Shown here in pieces: positions 19,175 through 27,513 of a stretch of DNA of 64,000 nt. Every line of letters begins with the position of its first letter. Position 1 is the stretch's first letter. This stretch comes from Pseudomonadota bacterium. GTDB lineage: Bacteria > Pseudomonadota > Alphaproteobacteria > Rhizobiales > Beijerinckiaceae. The translations under genes and the position numbers were made by a program. Where the stretch lies: positions 40,160 through 104,159 of the forward strand of contig JAFAEL010000092.1 of assembly GCA_023423995.1 (NCBI GenBank), given 5' to 3'. The notes under the pieces are model-generated. The model was not told where the DNA came from and searched no databases. It worked only from the letters and a program-made list of their open reading frames with translations.

Positions 19175-20968
19175 CTAGAACATCTCGGCGGGCATCGCCA
19201 TCATCGCTTCGGACCCGGCCTTGATCCGGCGGCCGAGCGCTCCGGCCTCCGGCATCATCCGCTCCATGAAGAAGCGACCCGTCACGAGCTTCGCATCCAA
19301 GCGGGCCGAAGCGGCGCCGTCTTCGGCCTTCTTCGCCAGTGCGGCCTTGGCCATCTTCGCCCACATGTAGCCGAGCGCCACGAGGCCCATGAGGTGCAGG
19401 TACTCGGTGGCGCCGGCGCCGGCATTGTCCGGCTTCGCCATCGCGTTCTGCATGAACCACATGGTGGCGCCCTGCAGCTGCTCGAGCCCCTTCAGGAGCG
19501 GCTCCACATAGGGCTTCATCGCGTCGTCCGCGGTGCTCTCGCGGCAGAACGCCTCGACCTCGCCCATGAACGCCATGAGGGCCCGCCCGCCGTCCTTCGG
19601 GAGCTTGCGGCCGACCAGGTCCATGGCCTGGATGCCGTTCGCGCCCTCGTAGATCATGGCGATGCGGGCATCGCGCACGAACTGCTCCATGCCCCATTCG
19701 GCGATATAGCCGTGGCCGCCGAGCACCTGCTGCGCCCGCACGGCGTTCTCGAAGCCGAGATCGGTGAGCACGCCCTTCACCACCGGGGTGAGGAGCCCGA
19801 GCCGGTCGTCGGCCGCCTGGCGCTCGGCCGCGTCTTCGGACCGGTGCGCCACGTCCGAGCTCAGCGCCGCCCAGAGCGCGAGCGCCCGACCGGCCTCGTT
19901 GAAGGCGCGGATCATCATCAGGTTCCGGCGCACGTCCGGATGCACGATGATCGGATCGGCCGGCTTGTCCGGCGAGGCCGCTCCGGTCAGCGCCCGACCC
20001 TGCAAGCGCTCCTTCGCGTAGGCAGCGGCGTTCTGGTAGGCGACCTCGGATTGCGCGAGCCCCTGCACGCCAACCGCGAGACGGGCCTCGTTCATCATCA
20101 CGAACATGGCGTTGAGCCCGCGGTTCTCCTGGCCGACGAGCCAACCCTTAGCGCCGTCATAGTTCATGACGCAGGTGGCGTTGCCGTGGATGCCCATCTT
20201 GTGCTCGAGCGAGCCGCAGGACACTCCGTTGCGCTCCCCGAGCGAGCCATCCTCGCCGACCAGGAACTTCGGGACGACGAACAGGGAGATGCCCTTCGTG
20301 CCGGCCGGCGCGCCCTCGATGCGGGCAAGTACCAGGTGGACGATGTTCTCCGCCAGGTCGTGCTCGCCGGCCGAGATGAAGATCTTCGTGCCGGTGATCG
20401 CATAGGAGCCGTCGCCGTTCGGAACCGCCTTGGTCTTCAGAAGGCCGAGGTCGGTGCCGCAATGGGGCTCGGTGAGGTTCATGGTGCCCGTCCAGGCACC
20501 CTCGACCATCTTCGGGAGGTACCGTGTCTTCTGCTCGGCCGAACCATGCACCAGCAGGGCCGCGATCGCGCCCTGGGTCAGGCCCGGGTACATGCCAAAG
20601 GCGAGGTTGGCGGAAGATATGAACTCCTGCATCACGGTATTGAGGGTGTGCGGCAGGCCCTGGCCGCCGAACTCGGCCGGAACCGAAAGGCCCATCCAAC
20701 CGCCCTCGGAATAGGCCCTGTAGGCCTCCTTGAAACCCTTCGGGGTGGTTACGGACCCGTCGGCGTTGCGCGTGCAGCCTTCCTGATCTCCAGAGAGATT
20801 CAGGGGCGCGACCACCTCCTCGCAGAGCTTCGCGGCTTCCTGGAGGATCGCCTCGATCACGTCGGGGGTGGCGTCCGCAAAGCCCGCTAGATTGTTGTAG
20901 CGATCGATCCGGAGCACGTCTTCGAGGATGAACCTGACGTCCTCGATGGGCGCCTTGTAGCTTGGCAT
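19175..20968 (-). CDS. Acyl-CoA dehydrogenase with C-terminal extension domain
   Basis: FAD enzyme, first step of beta-oxidation or a related acyl-CoA oxidation. The ATG at 20968 (MPSYKAPIEDVRF) is the family start and gives 597 residues; an upstream in-frame ATG at 21025 is unlikely. Features: acyl-CoA DH middle-domain stretch TEPHCGTDLGLLKTKA and ITGTKIFISAGEHD, VLGGHGYIAEWGMEQ and DARIAMIYEGANGIQAMDLVGR near 430-465, and the extra C-terminal domain typical of the about 595-residue subfamily that includes DmdC. First gene of the ACAD-thiolase-fadJ run. Confidence 0.92.
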   Translation of the reverse strand: MPSYKAPIEDVRFILEDVLRIDRYNNLAGFADATPDVIEAILQEAAKLCEEVVAPLNLSGDQEGCTRNADGSVTTPKGFKEAYRAYSEGGWMGLSVPAEFGGQGLPHTLNTVMQEFISSANLAFGMYPGLTQGAIAALLVHGSAEQKTRYLPKMVEGAWTGTMNLTEPHCGTDLGLLKTKAVPNGDGSYAITGTKIFISAGEHDLAENIVHLVLARIEGAPAGTKGISLFVVPKFLVGEDGSLGERNGVSCGSLEHKMGIHGNATCVMNYDGAKGWLVGQENRGLNAMFVMMNEARLAVGVQGLAQSEVAYQNAAAYAKERLQGRALTGAASPDKPADPIIVHPDVRRNLMMIRAFNEAGRALALWAALSSDVAHRSEDAAERQAADDRLGLLTPVVKGVLTDLGFENAVRAQQVLGGHGYIAEWGMEQFVRDARIAMIYEGANGIQAMDLVGRKLPKDGGRALMAFMGEVEAFCRESTADDAMKPYVEPLLKGLEQLQGATMWFMQNAMAKPDNAGAGATEYLHLMGLVALGYMWAKMAKAALAKKAEDGAASARLDAKLVTGRFFMERMMPEAGALGRRIKAGSEAMMAMPAEMF

Positions 20969-21231
20969 GCGCGCGCTTCCGATCCCGTTCCTTCTGAGGC
21001 TGCAGCAGAGATACCGAAAAGGCACGCGCGCACAAGTATCTACGGCGGTTCGGTAAGGATTCGTCCCAGGCCCTTAACGGCCTGTTTACCTTGATCGGAA
21101 ATGTTGGATTTGCGACGCGGTCCGTCCATCAATCGTACACGAAGGCGGACACGGCGTTTTGTTGGCGTGGTGGTCCGCCCCGTGGGGGATGGCGGGTCGC
21201 GCGTACTGCCCCCTCGCGGCATGAGCGATCG
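20969..21231. promoter_or_regulatory. Divergent promoter region
   Basis: 263 bases between the acyl-CoA dehydrogenase and PodJ-like genes, transcribed away from each other. It must contain both promoters; no recognisable operator or RNA element was seen. Confidence 0.4.
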
Positions 21232-24200
21232 ATGAGACAGAACGTCCCTTTGCGGAAGCCGGGGTCTACGGACGCGACCACTGACAAGGCCGGCCAAAGC
21301 ATCGACGAGTGGCTGGACGCCGCGATCGCCGAGCAGTCGCGCCGCTCCGCGGAAAAGGGTTCTGGCGAGCGCGGGGGCACTTCGCAGGACGCCTCCGCGA
21401 TCACAAAAGCGGAGCCTGAGGCACGGACGGGAGCCGAACCCCACCCGACACCCCCGTCCGCACGGTCGAGCGCCGCACTGAAATCGATGACATCCTGGAT
21501 CGAGCGGGCACAGGAGGAACTCTCCGGACCGACCCTCGCCCCAGCGTTGCCCTCGACCTCCCGGCAAGCAAGCGCTCCTGCGCAACACTCGGCACCGTAC
21601 GACGCCCTCAGCGCAGTCGAGCGGCTGAGTTCCGACACGCCGACTTCCGAGGCGCAGGCCGCTCAGGAGGAGGCTTTCCGCAACCTGGAGAACCGGATTC
21701 GCGAGATTGCGGAGCGCCTCGAGGCGCCTCCGCAGAAAGCTCGCAAGATTGCGCCTGGGCGGCTTGAGGACGCTGTAGCCGAGATCCGTGCACGGCAGGC
21801 CGCGCTCGATGAATCTGCAGCAGCGACCGCGACCTTCGAAGCGGTAGTCGAAGCGCCGGAGTTCCTGCCCCCCCCACCGGCTATGCCCGCGCCTTCCTCG
21901 GCTCCCCGTACGGAGCCCATCCATGAAGCTTCCACCGCTGCTCGCGCTGTGGAGACACCGGCGAGGGAGATCCAGCCCGCCGCGGCCCCTCTGGATACCC
22001 CGGCGCTTGCCGGGCTCCGGCGGGACCTCGACAGGGTCCAGAGTTCGCTGGCGGGTCTCGCGACGCGAGCAGACCTGGGCTCGATCGAGCGCTCGGTCAC
22101 CATGCTGGCGGGTGAGATCGCGGAAGCTCGGGCCGAAGGCCGGAACCTGACCCCCGTCGAGGCACAGATCGAGGCGCTGCACGACGAGGTCAGGCGGCTT
22201 GCGGGACCAGCACCGGTCGCGGCAGACGGGATGGCGAAGCTCGCCAGAGACGTCGACATCGTTTCTCACAAGCTCGACATCGTGGCGGCGAGCGGCATTG
22301 ATCCGGCAGCCGTCGACAGCCTCGCCCGCGAAGTCGCCGACGTAAAAAGAATGCTCGGTGGCCTGGCGGTGCCGAGCGACATTGGGGCCCTCAACGACCA
22401 GCTCAACGAGATGAAGCTGGAACTGGCCCGCTTCGGTAGCCGGCAAATCGACGCCGAGGACTTCTCCTCCCTCCGGGTCGCGGTCGAGGAGATGCGGGAC
22501 GTGCTCTCGGCCGGGCTGGACACCGGCACGCCCGCCGTCTCGTCCGAGCAACTTCAACGGGCCACGCGCGACGAGCTCCAGCCGATCGCGTCCATGCTCG
22601 TGATGCTGATCGAGAAGATCGAGCGTCTCGAGCGCAACTCGGGCGATCCCGAGGCGCTCGACCAGATCGAACGGCAGATCGCCGGACTGTCATCTGCGAT
22701 CAGTTCCACGCGCTCGGCCGATCCGGCTCTCTCCGAACTCAGCCGCGCGATGCAGGATCTCATGCATGAGATCACGAGCTGGCGCAGGGGCACGATCGAG
22801 CTCGCCGAAGAGGCAGCCCGCAATGCAGTCGCCATGACGCTTCACGCCATGCGGGGCGAGTTCGTCCCCGCGGAGCGGCAGAACGTCTCCCGCGCTGCTG
22901 AACATGGCGCGGCGGAGTCCGCATCGACCATAACCGGTCAGGATCGGCCGACCCGCGGCAGCGAAGCAGTCGCGGATCGCTCGCCCCCGATGCTGGGGGA
23001 GCTTCGGGCCGACCCGCCACAGCCGACCCGCGAGGCTAGCGAGGCGTCACTCCGGCGACTCAACGAGGCCCTAGCCCTTGCCCCCGGATTTACCGAGGCG
23101 GACCGCCCTCTTCCACGCGCAACGGACAGCGAGGTTCTGCTCGAGCCGGGTGCAGGCCGACCCCATGGCGCCCTTCCGGCGGAGCCCGAGCAGGAAAGCC
23201 CGGCCGATCAGCGCGACATCAAGGCTAGCTTCATCGCGGCGGCTCGGCGGGCCGCACAGGCGGCAGCGGCCGATAGTGACAGAGAAGCCGGGCGACCCGA
23301 GCGTCCGAACGTGGCGCCGATCCGCGACGGCGAAGGGTCTGCAGGCGTTCGCGCCATGCTCGATCGGCTGCGGCGCCCGCTTCTCGTCAGTGCAGCGGCG
23401 CTGGTCTTCGCGATCGGCGCGTACCGGCTCGTTTCCGACCTGACGGACCAGCCCCCCGAACTTGCGGCCATCAACGCGCCCAGCAGCTCGACCATCGCGG
23501 CGGTCCCACAGCCATCCAGCCCACCTGCCGCGGAGCTTCCCGAGCCGACGACCACCGCAGCTCTCAAGAGCCCCGCCGAAGAGAACGCACCCTCGTCGGC
23601 CCAGGCTGCCACGAGCGCATCCGGGCCCGCGTCCGGCGGCGGTCGGACAGAGGCCGATACCCCATCTCTGACCAGCATGGCGCCTCCTGCAAGCGAGGCA
23701 GGCTATCCGAAGCAAAGCGCCCAGTTGTCACCCGGCGCTTCGCCTGCCGCGCCTCCGCCAAAGGCGCCCGCCCAGGCACAGATCCCGGAAGCGACCGCCG
23801 CCGCTCTGCCGCCGACGCTTCGGCAGGCGGCGCTGAATGGCGACCCTGCAGCCATGTACGAACTGGCCTCACGCATGATGGAGGGACGGGGGATACCCCG
23901 GGACCAACGCGCAGCCGCGGCGATGTTCGAGAAGGCTGCCGAGAAGAACCTCGCGCCGGCGCAGTACCGCGTCGGCAATGCTTTCGAGAAGGGAGTGGGG
24001 GTCCAGCGTGACCTCGAGGCCGCTCGGCGATGGTATCTCCGCGCGGCGGAGAGCGGAAACACCCGGGCCATGCACAACCTCGCTGTCTTGATGGCGGAGG
24101 GCGGGAGCGGGAAGCCCGACTACGCGGGCGCTATGGCCTGGTTCCAGCGCGCGGCGGAGCACGGCATCCGCGACAGCCAGTTCAATCTGGCCGTCCTCTT

Positions 24201-24459
24201 CGCCCGAGGCCTCGGAACGCCCCAGGATCTCGTCCAGTCCTATACCTGGTTCTCGATCGCCGCCTCGCAGGGCGACGAGGAGGCCAAGCGGAAGCGCGAC
24301 GAAGTCGCCGCCAGGCTCAAGCCGGCGGACCTGACCCGTGCAAAGGGCATGGCGGAACACTGGCGCGTGTCGCCGTCCAACCCGAAGGCCAACGAAGTCC
24401 CGGTCCCGCCGACCGGCTGGTCCTCCGACAGCCGTTCGAAGCGCTCGGGACGCGCATAG
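21232..24459 (+). CDS. PodJ-like polarity/localisation protein with Sel1 repeats
   Basis: 1,075 residues from ATG at 21232 (an in-frame ATG at 21091 is less likely). Order: N-terminal IDEWLDAAIAEQ motif, like the start of PodJ-type proteins; a long Ala/Glu/Pro-rich region with coiled-coil stretches (about 130-560); disordered region; one membrane helix near 715-733 (LLVSAAALVFAIGAYRLV); a proline-rich periplasmic linker; and four Sel1-type TPR repeats about 870-1035. PodJ organises the cell pole in Caulobacter and related rhizobial proteins link polarity to envelope functions. The C-terminal peptidoglycan-binding domain of classical PodJ is not seen, so the exact role is uncertain. Confidence 0.8.
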   Translation: MRQNVPLRKPGSTDATTDKAGQSIDEWLDAAIAEQSRRSAEKGSGERGGTSQDASAITKAEPEARTGAEPHPTPPSARSSAALKSMTSWIERAQEELSGPTLAPALPSTSRQASAPAQHSAPYDALSAVERLSSDTPTSEAQAAQEEAFRNLENRIREIAERLEAPPQKARKIAPGRLEDAVAEIRARQAALDESAAATATFEAVVEAPEFLPPPPAMPAPSSAPRTEPIHEASTAARAVETPAREIQPAAAPLDTPALAGLRRDLDRVQSSLAGLATRADLGSIERSVTMLAGEIAEARAEGRNLTPVEAQIEALHDEVRRLAGPAPVAADGMAKLARDVDIVSHKLDIVAASGIDPAAVDSLAREVADVKRMLGGLAVPSDIGALNDQLNEMKLELARFGSRQIDAEDFSSLRVAVEEMRDVLSAGLDTGTPAVSSEQLQRATRDELQPIASMLVMLIEKIERLERNSGDPEALDQIERQIAGLSSAISSTRSADPALSELSRAMQDLMHEITSWRRGTIELAEEAARNAVAMTLHAMRGEFVPAERQNVSRAAEHGAAESASTITGQDRPTRGSEAVADRSPPMLGELRADPPQPTREASEASLRRLNEALALAPGFTEADRPLPRATDSEVLLEPGAGRPHGALPAEPEQESPADQRDIKASFIAAARRAAQAAAADSDREAGRPERPNVAPIRDGEGSAGVRAMLDRLRRPLLVSAAALVFAIGAYRLVSDLTDQPPELAAINAPSSSTIAAVPQPSSPPAAELPEPTTTAALKSPAEENAPSSAQAATSASGPASGGGRTEADTPSLTSMAPPASEAGYPKQSAQLSPGASPAAPPPKAPAQAQIPEATAAALPPTLRQAALNGDPAAMYELASRMMEGRGIPRDQRAAAAMFEKAAEKNLAPAQYRVGNAFEKGVGVQRDLEAARRWYLRAAESGNTRAMHNLAVLMAEGGSGKPDYAGAMAWFQRAAEHGIRDSQFNLAVLFARGLGTPQDLVQSYTWFSIAASQGDEEAKRKRDEVAARLKPADLTRAKGMAEHWRVSPSNPKANEVPVPPTGWSSDSRSKRSGRA

Positions 24460-24531
24460 CCTTTCGCCACCGAAGAATCCGGCCTCTCCACGGATCTTCA
24501 GGCACGGTTTAGGAGGTTCGGGCTAGGCTTC

Positions 24532-24562
24532 GCTTCGCTCACGCAATGGCCGTGAGCGAAGC
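24532..24562 (+). terminator. Perfect 12-bp hairpin between the PodJ-like and TSUP genes
   Basis: GCTTCGCTCACG (24532-24543), 7-base loop, exact complement (24551-24562). It lies 72 bases after the PodJ-like stop and could terminate that transcript. Its right arm touches an ATG at 24563, which would bury any ribosome site there; this favours the TTG at 24602 as start of the next gene. Confidence 0.55.
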
Positions 24563-24601
24563 ATGCCGTCCTACAGCGGGGCGGCGTCCGGGACAGGCGC
24601 G

Positions 24602-25528
24602 TTGGAGATCTACCTGCCGATCGCGGAGATGCCTGTAAGCATCTTCCTGCTGCTCGCAATGGGCGCCGCGGTGGGCTTTGTCTCGGGCCTGTTCGGGATC
24701 GGTGGCGGCTTCCTGATGACGCCGCTGCTCATCTTCCTAGGGATTCCGGCAGCGGTCGCGGTTGCGACCCAATCTGCCCAGATCGCGGCCTCTTCGACGA
24801 CAGGGACACTCAACGCGGTCAGGCGGGGCGCTCTCGACCTGAAGCTCGCGCTCGTGCTGACCGCAGGGGGCTTCGTCGGCACGCTCCTCGGGGTCTGGTT
24901 CTTCGCAGCCATCCGGCGAGCGGGTCAGCTCGAGCTGATCATCGTCCTGTCCTATGTGACGCTGTTCACCGTCCTTGGATCTCTCATGCTGGCCGAAAGC
25001 CTGCGCGAGCTCTGGTGGGCGCGCAAAGGCACGGTGCGGCCGCGGCGGCGCGGCGGCGAGCATCCCTCGCTGATGAAGCTTCCCCTGAGAATCCGGTTTC
25101 CGAGATCCCGTCTCTACTCCAGCGTCATACCGATCCTCGGCCTGGCGCTCGGGGTTGGGTTCATCGGGGCCCTCCTGGGCATCGGCGGTGCCTTCATCAT
25201 GGTGCCGGCCCTGCTGTACCTGTTCCGCGTGCCGACCACGGTCGTGATCGGGACCTCACAGTTCCAGGTCCTCTGCACGGCCCTCCTGGCCGTCGTGCTC
25301 CAGGCAACCCTGAATTCCGCGGTGGACATCATCCTCGCGCTCATCCTCATCCTGGGTGGTGTGTTCGGGGCCCAGTTCGGCGCACGTGCAGGACGCACGC
25401 TCCGGGCTGATCTGTTCCGCTTCCTGCTCGCCATCCTGATCCTGGCGGTGGGCCTGCGGTTCGCCATCGAGCTGGTCATGCGGCCGACCGAGCCGTTCTC
25501 GCTCTCCGTCCAGGATCAGCGCCGGTGA
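24602..25528 (+). CDS. TSUP-family permease (TauE/SafE-like)
   Basis: Inner-membrane transporter of the sulfite exporter TauE/SafE family, probably exporting a small organic or inorganic sulfur anion; substrate not determinable. About 308 residues with about 8 helices and the paired family motifs FGIGGGFLMTPLLI (about 35) and LLGIGGAFIMVPALLYL (about 200). Start chosen at TTG 24602 because the protein then begins LEIYLPIAEMPVS, as I recall for related proteins, and because the ATG at 24563 sits in a strong hairpin; ATG 24629 is a third option. Stop overlaps the following gene as GTGA. Confidence 0.87.
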   Translation: MEIYLPIAEMPVSIFLLLAMGAAVGFVSGLFGIGGGFLMTPLLIFLGIPAAVAVATQSAQIAASSTTGTLNAVRRGALDLKLALVLTAGGFVGTLLGVWFFAAIRRAGQLELIIVLSYVTLFTVLGSLMLAESLRELWWARKGTVRPRRRGGEHPSLMKLPLRIRFPRSRLYSSVIPILGLALGVGFIGALLGIGGAFIMVPALLYLFRVPTTVVIGTSQFQVLCTALLAVVLQATLNSAVDIILALILILGGVFGAQFGARAGRTLRADLFRFLLAILILAVGLRFAIELVMRPTEPFSLSVQDQRR

Positions 25529-26292
25529 AGCTTCCGGCGCTCACGGCGCTCGTCGCGGCGCTGACCCTCTCCGGCCCTGCCGCGGCCGAGCGCCTCGTCC
25601 TATCGCTCTCGACCAACCTTGTGGCGATCGGCTCCACCTATACGGGTGCACGCCTCGTGGCCTTCGGCGTGATCGAGCGGGATTCCCAGACGGCGTCGCG
25701 ATCGGGCGCCTACGACGTCGTGGTCACCATCCGGGGACCGCGGGAGACGATCACGGTCCGGCAAAAGGAGCAGCTCGGCCCCATCTGGCTCAACCGCTCG
25801 CAGCAGAAATTCGCACAGGTGCCATCGTTCCTGGCAGTCCTCTCGACCCGTCCCGTGAAGGACACGGTCAGCGAGATCATGCGTCGGCGCTTCCGCCTCG
25901 GCATCGAGGCAGTCGTCAACGCGCCGGAATTCGCGTCCGGTCAGGAACAGGAACGGGACCCGTTCCGGGCCGCCCTCGTCCGCCTCAAGGCACGCGACCA
26001 GCTTTATCGTGAGAATCCGCGCGGAGTGACCTTCATAACGGGCGAGTTCTTCCGGGCCCCGATCTCCCTTCCCGCAGGCGCTCCGGTCGGAAACTACGAC
26101 GTCGAGGTGAGCCTTCTCGCCGATGGCATCGTCGTGTCGCGGCGGAATGCGAGCTTCGAGCTGGTCAAGATGGGCCTGGAGGAGCAGATCACGGAGATGT
26201 CACGGGAGCGTCCGGTCCTGTCCGGCTTCATCGCCGCAGCGATGGCGCTGAGCTTCGGCTGGCTCGCCAGCGTCATCTTCCGGCGGGATTAG
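25525..26292 (+). CDS. TIGR02186-family exported/membrane protein
   Basis: 255 residues, GTG start in a GTGA overlap with the TSUP permease. N-terminal signal sequence about 1-21, a predicted beta-rich periplasmic region (LVLSLSTNLVAIGSTYTGARL near 24-44, ITGEFFRAPISLPAGAPVGNYDVEV near 172-196), and a single C-terminal membrane helix about 233-251 ending in RRD, so most of the chain should be periplasmic. This family is restricted mainly to alphaproteobacteria and commonly sits after this TSUP gene; function unknown. A role as partner or substrate receptor of the permease is inference. Confidence 0.85.
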   Translation: MKLPALTALVAALTLSGPAAAERLVLSLSTNLVAIGSTYTGARLVAFGVIERDSQTASRSGAYDVVVTIRGPRETITVRQKEQLGPIWLNRSQQKFAQVPSFLAVLSTRPVKDTVSEIMRRRFRLGIEAVVNAPEFASGQEQERDPFRAALVRLKARDQLYRENPRGVTFITGEFFRAPISLPAGAPVGNYDVEVSLLADGIVVSRRNASFELVKMGLEEQITEMSRERPVLSGFIAAAMALSFGWLASVIFRRD

Positions 26293-26296
26293 CCGC

Positions 26297-26710
26297 TCAG
26301 CTCTTGGAGAGAGCCTTCGCCACGCGCAGGAGAATCTCGCGGTCCTTCGGGTCTTTGATCGCGCCGAAATACTTCAGGAGTTCGGTCGTGGCGCCTCCGG
26401 CATCATAGGCCGGGCCAGCGCCTTCCGCGAAGCCCTCTGCACCGGCCGGCGCCGCCTCGCCGATCAGGTCCTGAAGGGTGACCCCGAGGAGCGACGCAGC
26501 CTCGCGCAGTCTCGCGCCCGAGACGCGGCTCGCACCCTTTTCGTATTTCTGAACCTGCTGGTAGGAGACCCCGAGGACGTTGGCGAGCGCTTCCTGGCTC
26601 AGCCCGGCCGCTTTCCGCAGGACCTTCAGGCGTGCCCCGAGCGCGCGGTCCTGCTCTGTCGGGCGCCGCGGATCCTGGGCGCCACCGCCGCCTGTTCGCT
26701 GCCGTGCCAC
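26297..26710 (-). CDS. XRE-family helix-turn-helix regulator
   Basis: 137 residues, GTG start at 26710. HTH_3 domain about 24-80 with LSQEALANVLGVSYQQVQKYEKG as the recognition region, followed by an Ala/Gly-rich linker and a C-terminal helix KDPKDREILLRVAKAL. This two-part plan is common to many short rhizobial XRE regulators. DNA target unknown. The 92-base upstream gap carries a 7-bp dyad, CCTGGGT/ACCCAGG with a 22-base spacer, which might be an operator. Confidence 0.85.
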   Translation of the reverse strand: MARQRTGGGGAQDPRRPTEQDRALGARLKVLRKAAGLSQEALANVLGVSYQQVQKYEKGASRVSGARLREAASLLGVTLQDLIGEAAPAGAEGFAEGAGPAYDAGGATTELLKYFGAIKDPKDREILLRVAKALSKS

Positions 26711-26802
26711 AAGGTCCCCGCGTAGCGAACGAATTCAGAGGTGTGTACTGAACCTGGGTTGTAACTAGCGCCAATCGTCACACCCAGGACGTGCAAAGCG
26801 CC

Positions 26803-27513
26803 TCAGTCGCCGCAGAGGACCGCCCTGGCGAGCGCGAAAAGCCGGTTGCGGCCGATGACATGAGCCGTGAAGCCGCCCGGAAAAAGCGGCGCAAACGCCT
26901 GATCGCAGGCATTGAGTCCGCCCGCATAGGCGCCGAAGGCCGGCAGGACGCAGCGCTCGCCGTTGGTCAGGAAGGCCTTCGAACGCACGCTCCGCCCATA
27001 GAGCACCACCTTGGCCACCGGATGCAGGTGGCCGGCGAGTTCACGGCATGCGCCCGCGGACGGATGGTGGCGGAGGGTCAGAGCTCCCAGCGCAGCCTCC
27101 GCGACGACGGTGCCGCCGAGTTCCGGCGGGAGTTCCGGGTCATGGTTCCCCGTCACCCACATCCAGTCCCGCCCAGCCATGACGTCTGCGAGCGCCGTCC
27201 GTTCGGCGTCGCCGAGCCGGCCCGGTCCGTGCCGGTCATGGAAGCTGTCGCCGAGGGCGATCACGCGCGCGGGCGAATGGCGCGCGACCACTTCGGCCAG
27301 CCCCGCGATGGTGGCGCGGGTATCGTAGGGGGGCAGGAACGAGCCGCGCCGCGCGTAGGAGGAGCCTTTTTCCAGGTGCAGGTCCGCGACGACGAGCGTC
27401 CGCTCGCCGCTGAAGAAGATCGCGCCCGACGGATCGAGGAGGCAGGCGAGGCCCGCGATCTCCGTCTCCGCCGCGGCCACCCTGTGCGGCAGAGCCATCG
27501 CGGCCGCACTCAC
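26803..27513 (-). CDS. pdeM: Ligase-associated DNA-damage-response endonuclease PdeM
   Basis: Calcineurin-like metallophosphoesterase, 236 residues. Metal motifs in order: DLHLEKG (44-50), GDSFHDRHG (near 98), VTGNHD (near 120) and AGHLHPV (near 160). GTG at 27513 overlaps the helicase stop by 4 bases; ATG at 27498 is an alternative start. Family members (TIGR04123 type) are encoded with a DEXH helicase, an ATP-dependent ligase and an MBL-fold exonuclease; here only the helicase is present beside it. Confidence 0.9.
   Translation of the reverse strand: MSAAAMALPHRVAAAETEIAGLACLLDPSGAIFFSGERTLVVADLHLEKGSSYARRGSFLPPYDTRATIAGLAEVVARHSPARVIALGDSFHDRHGPGRLGDAERTALADVMAGRDWMWVTGNHDPELPPELGGTVVAEAALGALTLRHHPSAGACRELAGHLHPVAKVVLYGRSVRSKAFLTNGERCVLPAFGAYAGGLNACDQAFAPLFPGGFTAHVIGRNRLFALARAVLCGD

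Noticed and set aside
26711..26802. Operator of the XRE regulator at CCTGGGT...ACCCAGG.
   Set aside because: A 7-bp dyad with 22-base spacer is long-spaced for HTH_3 proteins, so it is mentioned in the gene entry but not called.
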